From: Chitinophagaceae bacterium
GTDB taxonomy: Bacteria > Bacteroidota > Bacteroidia > Chitinophagales > Chitinophagaceae
Length of the DNA stretch: 64,000 bases
Reading direction: 5' to 3'
Assembly: GCA_016720825.1 (NCBI GenBank)
Contig: JADKJV010000009.1
Coordinates: 105,358-169,357, forward strand
Made by a program: the position numbers and the translations under genes
Part shown: positions 18,480 through 26,322 of the stretch, piece after piece
Layout: each line of letters opens with the position of its first letter
How positions within the stretch are numbered: the stretch's first letter is position 1
The notes under the pieces: generated by a model
What the model was told of the DNA's origin: nothing
Databases searched by the model: none
The model's input: the letters and a program-made list of their open reading frames with translations, nothing else

Positions 18480-18722
18480 TGTTACTTGTTACCAGTTACC
18501 AGTTTCCAGTTACCAGTTTCCTACACCCTGCTATCTTCTAACTGTTTCCTGCTCCCTGTCACCTACTCCCTGTCACCTACTCCCTGCTACCTGCTCCCTG
18601 CTACCTGCTTCCTGCTACCTGCTCCCTGCCACCTGCTCCCTGCCACCTGCTCCCTGCTACCTGCTTCCTGCTGCCTCCTGCTTCCTGCTCTCAACTTTCA
18701 ACTTTCAACTTTCAACTTTCAA
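18480..18722. repeat. Composite heptanucleotide tandem array between mraY and murD
   Basis: The array lies in the 367-bp gap 18356-18722. On the plus strand it starts with units AGTTACC/AGTTTCC, passes into about twenty CTGCYNC units (CTGCTCC, CTGCTAC, CTGCTTC, CTGCCAC), and ends with four CAACTTT units that abut the mraY stop codon. The period is 7 bp throughout. Any short open frames here are by-products of the repeat. No promoter was recognised. The remaining bases 18356-18479 have nothing I can name. Confidence 0.85.
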
Positions 18723-20003
18723 CTATCTAAGTTTCAACGTAACGATACTCAGTACCACACACAACACCGTTATAATCCAAAACCTCGTTACGATTTTCAC
18801 TTCATGCAAGCCTTTCACCTGGTAATGATGGTGAAGGGGGCTTTTCAGGAAGATGCGCCGGCCTGTGCCGAAGCGTTTCCTGGTATATTTGAAATAACCC
18901 ACCTGCAGCATCACGCTGATACTTTCCACGAAAAACACACCGCAGAAAATGGGGATCAGTAATTCTTTGTGAACAATAATGGCCAGCGCAGCGATGATAC
19001 CACCGAGGGTTAAACTGCCGGTATCGCCCATGAATACCTGTGCCGGATATGAGTTATACCAGAGGAATCCGATACAGGCCCCGATCATGGCTCCTATATA
19101 TATGGAGAGCTCACCGAGATTGGGGATATACATGATGTTCAGGTAATCTGCAAATACCAGGTTACCGCTGGCATACGCGAAGATGCCAAGCAACACCCCG
19201 ATGATGGCCGAGGTTCCCGTCGCCAAACCATCTAACCCGTCAGTCAGGTTAGCGCCATTCGAAACGGCGGTGATAATAAATATCACAATCACGATGTAAA
19301 GAATCCAGGTATAATCCCTCCAGGATGAAGGCAGCAGTTTGGAGTAATTAAACTCGTGGTTCTTTACAAATGGAATGGTAGTGATCGGGGTTTTTGTTTC
19401 AACAAAATATTTTGTGTGTCCGTTGACTTCTTTTTTGAACGTCTGCTCTGTCTGGTTTTTGGGTGCGCCGCCGATATACTCACGCCAGATTTTCACATCG
19501 CTGTTGAAATACAATGTGGCGCCCACCATAATGCCTAATCCAACCTGACCTAAAATTTTAAACCAGCCGGCCAGTCCGTCTTTACCGGTTTTCTTATACG
19601 TTTCACCTTTCTCCTGGGCGCGGCGTTTACCCATCAGTTTCAGGTAATCATCAATAAAACCAATCGCGCCTAACCACACGGTGCTGATCAGCATCAGCTG
19701 GATATATACTTGTGTAAGATCCGCCAGCAGTAAAGTAGGAATGATGATCGCCAGGATGATAACGATACCGCCCATGGTGGGTGTACCTTGTTTCAGGTGC
19801 TCGCCGGCCAGGCCTTCCTCGCGAATGCTTTCACTGATCTGTTTTTTCTGCAGGAATTTAATCAGCTTCTTGCCGTACACCGTGGTGATGATCACCGACA
19901 ACAGCACGCCGATCAGAATCCGGAATGTGATGTAGTCAAACAACCGGATCCCGGGGAATCTGTAGCCCTGATCATACAGCCAGTGAAATAAATGATACAG
20001 CAT
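18723..20003 (-). CDS. mraY: Phospho-N-acetylmuramoyl-pentapeptide transferase MraY
   Basis: A 426-residue polytopic membrane enzyme that makes lipid I. Motifs present are GTPTMGG, the Mg-binding DD pair in GFIDDYLKL near residue 118, LTDGLDGLA near 258 and FLKSPLHHHYQVKGL. It is longer than the E. coli protein (360) because of a roughly 65-residue insertion after residue 160 (IGGAPKNQTEQTFKKEVNGH region), which I recall in other Bacteroidota MraY proteins. It follows murE by 26 bp. Confidence 0.96.
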   Translation of the reverse strand: MLYHLFHWLYDQGYRFPGIRLFDYITFRILIGVLLSVIITTVYGKKLIKFLQKKQISESIREEGLAGEHLKQGTPTMGGIVIILAIIIPTLLLADLTQVYIQLMLISTVWLGAIGFIDDYLKLMGKRRAQEKGETYKKTGKDGLAGWFKILGQVGLGIMVGATLYFNSDVKIWREYIGGAPKNQTEQTFKKEVNGHTKYFVETKTPITTIPFVKNHEFNYSKLLPSSWRDYTWILYIVIVIFIITAVSNGANLTDGLDGLATGTSAIIGVLLGIFAYASGNLVFADYLNIMYIPNLGELSIYIGAMIGACIGFLWYNSYPAQVFMGDTGSLTLGGIIAALAIIVHKELLIPIFCGVFFVESISVMLQVGYFKYTRKRFGTGRRIFLKSPLHHHYQVKGLHEVKIVTRFWIITVLCVVLSIVTLKLR

Positions 20004-20029
20004 GCTGGTTAAAAAATTTGGTTTACTGA

Positions 20030-21493
20030 TTATTTATCAAGCAGGGCAAACAGCTCCTGCAATGTTTCTTTGTCGTCAAAATGGTTTCTTACGCCTTTGA
20101 TCTCCTGGTATTTTTCATGGCCCTTGCCTGCCACCAGGATGATGTCTCCGGGTTCCGCCAGTGAGATCGCGGTTTTAATCGCTTCCCTTCTGTCGGTGAT
20201 TGAGATATACTTTCTTCTGTACGCCGCCGCCAAACCGGTTTCCATATCGCGGATGATCTGCTCCGGATCCTCACTCCGCGGGTTGTCGCTCGTAAACACC
20301 ACCCGGTCACTGTGCTCGCAGGCTGCTTCAGCCATCACCGGTCTTTTTGTTTTATCCCGGTCGCCGCCGCATCCCACCACGGTGATCAGTTTTTCAAAAC
20401 CTTTTTTCAGTTTGCGGATCGTTCCCAGCACATTCAGCAAAGCATCCGGCGTGTGTGCGTAATCCACAATGGCTACAATCCCTTCTTTCGGTGACACGGT
20501 ATAATCAAACCTGCCTTCCGCGCCGGTCAGCTCACTCAATGCTGTTAACACTTCCTGTTTGTCTGCACCGAGACAAACAGCTGCTCCGTATACCGCGAGC
20601 AGGTTGTAGGCATTGAATTCACCCACCAGCCTGAAATGCACTTCGATATCATTTACCATCATGGATAACCCTGTGAAACTGTTATCCAGGATTTTCCCTT
20701 TGAAGTCGGCCAGTGTTTTGAGACTGTAGTAATACTTTTTTGCGGAAGTATTCTGCAGCATCACTGTCCCTCTTTTATCATCTGCATTGCTGACCGCAAA
20801 AGCGCCGGCAGGCAGGTTATCGAAGAAGGATTTTTTCACACGGATATATTCATCGAAGGTTTTGTGATAATCCAGGTGGTCATGCGTGATGTTGCTGAAA
20901 ATGCCGCCTGCATAGGACAGTCCGGCTACCCGGTGCTGGTGTAATGCATGTGAGCTGGTTTCCATGAACACGTGTGAACAGCCTGCATCCAGCATCTCGC
21001 GCAGCAGTTTATTTAAACTGATGGCATCCGGTGTGGTATGTGTGGCCGGGAGAACTGTTGTTCCGATCTGGTTCTCCACCGTGCTCAGCAATCCGCATGT
21101 ATATCCCAATCTTGTAAAGAGCTTATATAATAATGTCTCAATCGTTGTCTTTCCATTCGTTCCGGTCACACCCACCACTTTCATTTTCTCTCCCGGTCTT
21201 CCGTAATAATTCGCCGCCATCCACCCAGCAGCTGCTCCTGTATTGGCCACCTGCACATAAGTCACATCCTCTTTCAACACCGCCGGCATTTCTTCACAAA
21301 CCACTACCGCTGCTCCGTTCGCTATCGCCTTGTCAATAAACTCATGTCCGTCTGTCTTCACTCCCCGAACCGCCACAAAGGCGTATCCGGTCTTTATGTT
21401 TCTAGAATCTGTTTCTATTCCTGTGAGCCCGAGTGATGTGGATCCTTTGATCGCGGTCAGTTTTACGTTATATAGTACATCACTTAGGATCAC
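20030..21493 (-). CDS. murE: UDP-MurNAc-tripeptide synthetase MurE (meso-diaminopimelate type)
   Basis: A 487-residue ligase adding the third peptide residue. The P-loop GVTGTNGKTTIETLL is near residue 114, a carbamylated-Lys region precedes VKKSFFDNL, and the substrate motif DNPRSEDP is near residue 403. DNPR is the signature of the meso-diaminopimelate-adding MurE (family knowledge), in agreement with A1-gamma peptidoglycan. It lies between ftsI and mraY. The 170 bp between it and ftsI hold an inverted pair of heptamer arrays. Confidence 0.96.
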   Translation of the reverse strand: MILSDVLYNVKLTAIKGSTSLGLTGIETDSRNIKTGYAFVAVRGVKTDGHEFIDKAIANGAAVVVCEEMPAVLKEDVTYVQVANTGAAAGWMAANYYGRPGEKMKVVGVTGTNGKTTIETLLYKLFTRLGYTCGLLSTVENQIGTTVLPATHTTPDAISLNKLLREMLDAGCSHVFMETSSHALHQHRVAGLSYAGGIFSNITHDHLDYHKTFDEYIRVKKSFFDNLPAGAFAVSNADDKRGTVMLQNTSAKKYYYSLKTLADFKGKILDNSFTGLSMMVNDIEVHFRLVGEFNAYNLLAVYGAAVCLGADKQEVLTALSELTGAEGRFDYTVSPKEGIVAIVDYAHTPDALLNVLGTIRKLKKGFEKLITVVGCGGDRDKTKRPVMAEAACEHSDRVVFTSDNPRSEDPEQIIRDMETGLAAAYRRKYISITDRREAIKTAISLAEPGDIILVAGKGHEKYQEIKGVRNHFDDKETLQELFALLDK

Positions 21494-21496
21494 TTT

Positions 21497-21662
21497 CTGG
21501 CTATTGGTTTTTAGCTTTTGGCTATTGGCTTTTAGCTTTTAGCCCTGCAGGCGCTCTTTTTACTTTTTTTCTTTTTACTTTTTTTTGACTTTTTATAATT
21601 TGTCTTCCCGGTTACGTGCCGTTAGCTAATGGCCAACAGCCAATAGCCAAAAGCCAATTCAT
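21497..21662. repeat. Inverted pair of TTGGCTA-type heptamer arrays between ftsI and murE
   Basis: The left arm (about 21500-21545) repeats units like TGGCTAT, TGGTTTT and TAGCTTT. The right arm (about 21620-21660) repeats AGCCAAT, AGCCAAA and GGCCAAC and is roughly the reverse complement of the left arm. Between them lies a pyrimidine-rich spacer with several long T runs. The pair could fold into an imperfect hairpin with arms of about 40 bases in the ftsI-murE transcript. Confidence 0.75.
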
Positions 21663-21663
21663 A

Positions 21664-23805
21664 TCAACTCAATACAAGCACCACTATCTGTTTATCCTTC
21701 AAGGCCGCACCCACCGGCAACGACTGCCCCACAATCTTCCCTCTCCCTCTCACCTGTACACGAACTCCCATATTCTCGAGGAGGTAGAGCGCATCTTTCA
21801 GTCCCATTCCTTTTACGTTCGGCATCACTTTATCCTGAACCGGGTTGGCCTTGATAACCGGCTTATAATTCACGGCGTAATTGCTGGCCCAGGTTTGTTG
21901 TACGCTGGAGTCGGCAAAAGGCACGTGCAGTGTTTCATATACTTTTTTCAGATCGGCGGTGAAACCGGCATAGTAATAACTGCTGCTGTCTTTCACGGCT
22001 GCATACATGCTTGGCTTTTTACCGTTCACGTAAAGTGAATAGAGTTTCGTAGCGATCTCGCGGAACACAGGTGCGGCAAGTGAACCGCCAAAGTGTACGG
22101 GATCGTGCGGTTTGGTACGGATGATCACGATGCAGGTATACTGTGGCTGGTCGGCGGGGAAATATCCCACGAACGTGGCCTGGTACACACCATCTGCATA
22201 TTTTATTTTTCCATCAGCCACATGTGCTGTACCGGTTTTACCGGCAACCGCGAAGGGCATGTCTTTGAATGCTCTTTTTCCGGTGCCTTCAGTCACCACC
22301 ATTTCCATGGAAGCACGTGCACCGGCAATCACTTCGGGTTTACAGAGTTGCTCTTCCATCGCCTGGGGCTGGAATTGTTTAATCACAATCCCGTTCTGCT
22401 GGATGCTGTTCACCAGGTACGGTTTCATCATGCGGCCGTTATTAGCTACTGCATTATATAAGGTAAGGGTGTTGAGCGGCGACAGGCTGATGCTGTAACC
22501 AAAGCTCATCCAGATCATGTTCTTCATACCACCGGCTCCTTTATCGAAACTGGCGAGATAAGGTTTTGGCACATTGCTCAGGTCAACCGGGGATCTTTCA
22601 TCGAGATGGAATTTGTGGAGGTAATTCCTGAATTCATCACGATTGCTGCCAAATGCTTTGTAAGCAAGTTTGCTCATTCCCACGTTGGAGCTGTGGGCAA
22701 AACATTCTTCCACCGTAAGTGGTGATTTGGCATAATGCTCTGCATCGGTAACTACGTTGCGTGGATCGGGTCCCACCTGTGCACGGCCGGAGGTACCCAC
22801 ATCCACCATATCATTCAGTTTGCTGCTGCCGCTTTCGAGTACAGATAATAAGGTAGCGAGCTTGATGGTAGAGCCGGGTTCAGTGGCGCGGAGGGCATAG
22901 TTATCATCTTCCCAGTAGCTGCCGTCATCCTGGCGGCCGAGGTTGGCCATGGCTTTGATCTTACCAGTGGATGTTTCCATCACAATGGCTGTTCCATAGG
23001 GACCACCGCATTGCTGCATCATCCGCATCAGGGCTGTTTCCGTGATGTCCTGGATTTTTACATCAATGGTGGTATAAATATCTTTCCCGTTTTCGGGATC
23101 GGTTTGTTGTCCTTCGACCGGAATAGCTGTACCGCCGGCGATGAAGCGCACGAGTTTTTGTCCGTTGCGGCCACTGAGTACGCTGTCGTAACTTTTTTCG
23201 AGACCCACATTCTGTTTGCGTACGGTTTTATCCGCATCCACATGTTCGCGGGATAAACCGATAGTGCGGTTGGCCAGCAGCTGGTAAGGAGTGAGCCTTT
23301 TGCTTTTCACGTCCACTTTAATACCGCTTTTGTTTTTACCGAGTTTGGCGAGTGGGAATTCGCGGAACACTTTATATTGGGCAAAGCTGAGTTTAGACTG
23401 AAGCGGATAGTTACGTTCGTTATTGCGGTAAGCGGTTTCGAGGTCGCGCTTGTATTCTTTGGCAGTTTTGTCTTTGAAATAGTTTGCCATCGCGATGCTG
23501 AATGAGTCCAGGTTTTCGCGGAAGCGTTTGCCGTTCTTTTCACGGAGACCGTCGGCCACTAAATCGATGGTAATATCAAAGGTGGGGATGGAGATGCTGA
23601 GCATTTGTCCGTCTTCACTGAAGATGGTGCCGCGTTCGGCGGGTAGGGCGATAAAGCGTTGGTGCAGACTGTCGCTCATGCCGCGCCAGTAAGCACCCTG
23701 GAAGCGCTGTATGTAAAAAGCTCTTCCCAGTACGATCGCACTCAGCAGGATGATTCCCATAAAGCTGAGGTAGACCCTCCACAATATGTCCCGTTTAACT
23801 TCCAA
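21664..23805 (-). CDS. ftsI: Septal class B penicillin-binding protein (FtsI/PBP3-like) with C-terminal PASTA domain
   Basis: A 713-residue transpeptidase that crosslinks septal peptidoglycan with FtsW. It has an N-terminal transmembrane helix (VYLSFMGIILLSAIVLG) and a PBP dimerisation domain. The transpeptidase has the active-site Ser in PGSTIKLA (about residue 312), the SSN motif in FAHSSNVGM and KTGT near residue 523. The last 60 residues (PNVKGMGLKDALYLLENMG) form one PASTA domain, which is absent from E. coli FtsI but usual in Bacteroidota and Gram-positive relatives. It follows the ftsL-like gene by 107 bp. Confidence 0.94.
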   Translation of the reverse strand: MEVKRDILWRVYLSFMGIILLSAIVLGRAFYIQRFQGAYWRGMSDSLHQRFIALPAERGTIFSEDGQMLSISIPTFDITIDLVADGLREKNGKRFRENLDSFSIAMANYFKDKTAKEYKRDLETAYRNNERNYPLQSKLSFAQYKVFREFPLAKLGKNKSGIKVDVKSKRLTPYQLLANRTIGLSREHVDADKTVRKQNVGLEKSYDSVLSGRNGQKLVRFIAGGTAIPVEGQQTDPENGKDIYTTIDVKIQDITETALMRMMQQCGGPYGTAIVMETSTGKIKAMANLGRQDDGSYWEDDNYALRATEPGSTIKLATLLSVLESGSSKLNDMVDVGTSGRAQVGPDPRNVVTDAEHYAKSPLTVEECFAHSSNVGMSKLAYKAFGSNRDEFRNYLHKFHLDERSPVDLSNVPKPYLASFDKGAGGMKNMIWMSFGYSISLSPLNTLTLYNAVANNGRMMKPYLVNSIQQNGIVIKQFQPQAMEEQLCKPEVIAGARASMEMVVTEGTGKRAFKDMPFAVAGKTGTAHVADGKIKYADGVYQATFVGYFPADQPQYTCIVIIRTKPHDPVHFGGSLAAPVFREIATKLYSLYVNGKKPSMYAAVKDSSSYYYAGFTADLKKVYETLHVPFADSSVQQTWASNYAVNYKPVIKANPVQDKVMPNVKGMGLKDALYLLENMGVRVQVRGRGKIVGQSLPVGAALKDKQIVVLVLS

Positions 23806-23912
23806 TGTCAGCCTTCCGCAGCCGTTGGGCGCTGCCGGATTTTTTAGTTGTTAGTAGTTGTGTTCCTTATCCAATGTTCCTGCTGGTTGTGCAGCAGGTG
23901 TCCTGTTCATTC

Positions 23913-24302
23913 TTAGTTGTTGATGGTGGTACTGTCTGCCAGTACTACCGGCGACCGGTCTGGTTCTTTGAGTCCGGTCACTTCTACGGCTTTCACCAGT
24001 TCGCTGGGTTTGCTGTGCAGCATCAGTTCCCCTTTCAGCGAGATGTATTCATATTTCAGCTCTTGTACTTCTTTCGCGGTTTTGTTGATGGCGCGGATGG
24101 TATTGTCCGCATAATGTCCGTTAAAGATGTAGAGCACTGCGAGTACGGTAAGGAAGAGCAGAAAGGGCACCTGTTTTACGATCGACTGGTAATTGAGCCA
24201 TTTCTTCCAGTCGAACCAGGGCTCTTTTAGTTTCTTTTCTTTTTTGATCTCTTCCTGCATCCGGGTTTCTTTTTGGTTTTTCGCTTTGTTTCGGATGGTC
24301 AA
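23913..24302 (-). CDS. ftsL: FtsL-like cell division membrane protein
   Basis: A 129-residue protein between rsmH and ftsI, the normal place of ftsL. It has a charged cytoplasmic N-terminus, one transmembrane helix (VPFLLFLTVLAVLYIFNGHY) and an extracytoplasmic coiled-coil-like segment (IRAINKTAKEVQELKYEYISLKGEL is heptad-like). Sequence similarity to proteobacterial FtsL is too weak to see, so the name rests on position and architecture. A second possible start is MQEEIKKEKK at 24260. Confidence 0.8.
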   Translation of the reverse strand: MTIRNKAKNQKETRMQEEIKKEKKLKEPWFDWKKWLNYQSIVKQVPFLLFLTVLAVLYIFNGHYADNTIRAINKTAKEVQELKYEYISLKGELMLHSKPSELVKAVEVTGLKEPDRSPVVLADSTTINN

Positions 24303-24334
24303 ATCAAAGGATATAGACTTTCCAGATCTTGAGT

Positions 24335-24455
24335 ATAGTTACCAGTTGCCTGTTACCTGTTACCAGTTGCCTGTTTCCTGCTACCTGCCTCCTGCCTGCC
24401 ACCTGCCTCCTGCCTCCTGCCTTCTAATTCTCTTCGTTTTCAACTTTCAACTTCC
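24335..24455. repeat. Composite heptanucleotide array between ftsL and rsmH
   Basis: On the plus strand the order is AGTTACC/AGTTGCC units (24338-24375), then CTGCYNC units such as CTGCTAC and CTGCCTC, then CAACTTT units (24440-24455). The last block lies inside the 3' end of rsmH and encodes its final residues KLKVENEEN. The block order is the same as in the array behind mraY. Confidence 0.8.
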
Positions 24456-25386
24456 TTTCAGCTACCCTGAGTTTCGCGCTTCTCGCTCTCGGGTTTGCTT
24501 TCAGTTCTTTTTCGCCGGCAATAATTGGTTTGCGGGTGATGATTTCGAGTTCGCTTGGTTTTTCGGTATTGATAAAGGGATTTTCATCGGGTTCATCGAA
24601 TGAACCGCGTCGAAAGAAATTCTTCACCATTCTGTCCTCGAGGGAATGAAACGTGATGATTGCCGCCCTACCGCCCGGTTTCAGGATTGGAGGAATCTGT
24701 GTGAGCAGTTCCTTCAATGCACCTAATTCATCATTGACCTCAATTCGCAGCGCCTGGAATACCTGGGCAAAGTACTTGTTGGGATTTCCTTTAACTGTTT
24801 CTCGGAGTGCTGACTTAAAACCGTCGATGGTTTTGAGTGATGTGTGATTGCGGATTTCAACAATACGACGGGCCAGTGTTTTGGAGTTGGTGACTTCCCC
24901 GTACTGTTCGAATAATTTATGCAATCGTTGTTCAGTATAGGTATTCACTACATCAAAGGCGGTGATCGTTTGCCTTTGGTCCATGCGCATGTCCATGTTC
25001 GCGTTGAAGCGGGTTGAAAAACCCCGGCTTCCGTCATCAAATTGGTGGCTGCTCACACCCAGGTCGGCTAAGAGGCCGTCGAGTGCCTGGACCTGGTTAA
25101 CCCGGAGGAACCGTTGCAGGTGCCGGAAGTTTTGCGGGATGAAAATCACCCGCGGGTCATCCGGTACGTTGTTCTTTGCATCGGCGTCCTGGTCGAAGGC
25201 CAGCAGTTTACCCTGATCTCCCAGTTTAGCAAGGATGGCTTTTGAATGGCCACCACCGCCAAAGGTGCAATCCGCATATATGCCGTCGGGTTTGATCTGC
25301 AGGGCGTCGATTACTTCCTGCAGCAGGACGGGAATATGATAGGAAGAGGACTGGTCACCGTTTGATATGTCATTAGGTGTTGTCAT
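24424..25386 (-). CDS. rsmH: 16S rRNA (cytosine(1402)-N(4))-methyltransferase RsmH
   Basis: A 320-residue SAM-dependent methyltransferase acting on 16S rRNA in the P-site. It shows HIPVLLQEVIDAL at the start, the SAM motif DCTFGGGGHSKAIL near residue 44, DGLLADLGVSSHQFDD, and FHSLEDRMVKNFF near residue 240, all family signatures. Its last nine residues are encoded by a CAACTTT-type heptamer block, which suggests the stop codon was moved into or past a repeat array. It starts 5 bp after mraZ. Confidence 0.96.
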   Translation of the reverse strand: MTTPNDISNGDQSSSYHIPVLLQEVIDALQIKPDGIYADCTFGGGGHSKAILAKLGDQGKLLAFDQDADAKNNVPDDPRVIFIPQNFRHLQRFLRVNQVQALDGLLADLGVSSHQFDDGSRGFSTRFNANMDMRMDQRQTITAFDVVNTYTEQRLHKLFEQYGEVTNSKTLARRIVEIRNHTSLKTIDGFKSALRETVKGNPNKYFAQVFQALRIEVNDELGALKELLTQIPPILKPGGRAAIITFHSLEDRMVKNFFRRGSFDEPDENPFINTEKPSELEIITRKPIIAGEKELKANPRARSAKLRVAERKLKVENEEN

Positions 25387-25391
25387 CCCCT

Positions 25392-25859
25392 TCAGGATTT
25401 GGGTTGATCGGGCTTACCCACCATCACAATTTGAGCGAGGTCGCTGTAAGCTTCCGAAGAAACAGAATCAAAGAGCTGTTTGTACTTATTACTATCCCAG
25501 ATTTCCATTTTGTCGCCGGCCGCGGCTATCACAATATCTTTCTGCAATTCCGCGTACAGCTTGAGGCTGGGCGGAAGCAGGATCCTTCCTGCTGAATCCG
25601 GTTCCACATAAGTGGCACCGTTGAGGAACACCCTGCGGAACTCACGCTGTTTCGGGTCAAACTCATTCAGTCCTTTAATCTTCTCGTAGAGCGGTTTCCA
25701 GTTTTCTTCCGTGTAAAGAGCCAGGCATTTTTCAAATCCCCTGTTGATAACAAATCGCAACGAATCGCCTTCTCCCAGCTGCTTCTTAAAGCCCGCTGGC
25801 AGAAGAAAACGCCCCTTTGTGTCCAAAGTAGCCTCGAATTCGCCCAGAAAGTCTGTCAT
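25392..25859 (-). CDS. mraZ: Transcriptional regulator MraZ
   Basis: A 155-residue protein of the MraZ/AbrB fold, first gene of the dcw operon. It has two MraZ repeats: LGEFEATLDTKGRFLLPAGFK at the N-terminus and RRVFLNGATYVEPDSAGRILLPPSLK in the middle, each with the conserved D-x-K/A-GR-LLP motif. In other bacteria MraZ binds repeats in its own promoter and controls the cluster. A candidate site lies just upstream. Confidence 0.95.
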   Translation of the reverse strand: MTDFLGEFEATLDTKGRFLLPAGFKKQLGEGDSLRFVINRGFEKCLALYTEENWKPLYEKIKGLNEFDPKQREFRRVFLNGATYVEPDSAGRILLPPSLKLYAELQKDIVIAAAGDKMEIWDSNKYKQLFDSVSSEAYSDLAQIVMVGKPDQPKS

Positions 25860-25895
25860 TATCAGGGAATTGGGTCAAATTTCAATTAATTGACA

Positions 25896-25928
25896 CAAAA
25901 TAACACTTTTTCCCACTTATCCACCAAA
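25896..25928 (-). promoter_or_regulatory. Candidate mraZ/dcw promoter with MraZ-box-like GTGG repeats
   Basis: On the minus strand TTTG (25925-25928) is followed after 21 bp by TTATTTTG (25896-25903). This is one mismatch from the Bacteroidota -33/-7 consensus TTTG-N19-21-TAnnTTTG. Between the two elements lie GTGG, GTGGG and GTG within about 20 bp (25904-25925), resembling the direct repeats bound by MraZ elsewhere. The -7 element lies about 37 bp before the mraZ ATG. Confidence 0.45.
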
Positions 25929-26069
25929 TTTTTCCGTTTTTAATTTTTCCCCATCCGTAAATGGCCTGAAAACCAGTACAGTACTGAGTTTTAGCCGGTG
26001 GGGGATAAAATTTCTAAAAAATTACTGTATAGCGTGTGAATAGCGGTGGATAAGGTGTGAATAGTGTGA

Positions 26070-26245
26070 CAGGTTGCAGGGGGCAGGTAGCAGGATGCAG
26101 GCTTGCCCCGAATAGATGCTAGCAATGATTTCAGGTTAGAAGAATTTAAGTGCATCTTATTCGGGGGGGCAGGTTGCAGGAAATAACACGAGTAAATTTT
26201 GTCTACAATTTTAGGTTAGAGAAATAGAATTGAATCTTATTCGGG
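26070..26245. repeat. GCAGG heptamer array with embedded inverted-repeat unit and a partial second copy
   Basis: The 463-bp gap 25860-26322 holds a plus-strand array of GCAGG-centred heptamers (26074-26106). This runs into CTTGCCCCGAATAGATGC, about 45 bases later answered by GCATCTTATTCGGGG, then more GCAGG units. A second, diverged half follows (about 26185-26243) ending in the same CTTATTCGGG. The shared core contains AGGTTAGA. Between 26245 and 26322 nothing is recognised beyond the likely leader of the next gene. Confidence 0.7.
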
Positions 26246-26322
26246 AAAACGGCTTGTGAGTGATTAATGTATAGATCGATGAAACCATGTAGGTTTGTAA
26301 GTCAACAAAAGATGATTAAAAC

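Noticed and set aside
18480..18722. CRISPR array
   Set aside because: The units are 7 bp long with no separate spacers and no Cas genes are near, so it is a simple tandem repeat.
18427..18962. Plus-strand open frames rich in Leu, Pro and Cys over the mraY-murD gap
   Set aside because: Their residues come from a 7-bp repeat read in different frames. No start signal or family is visible.
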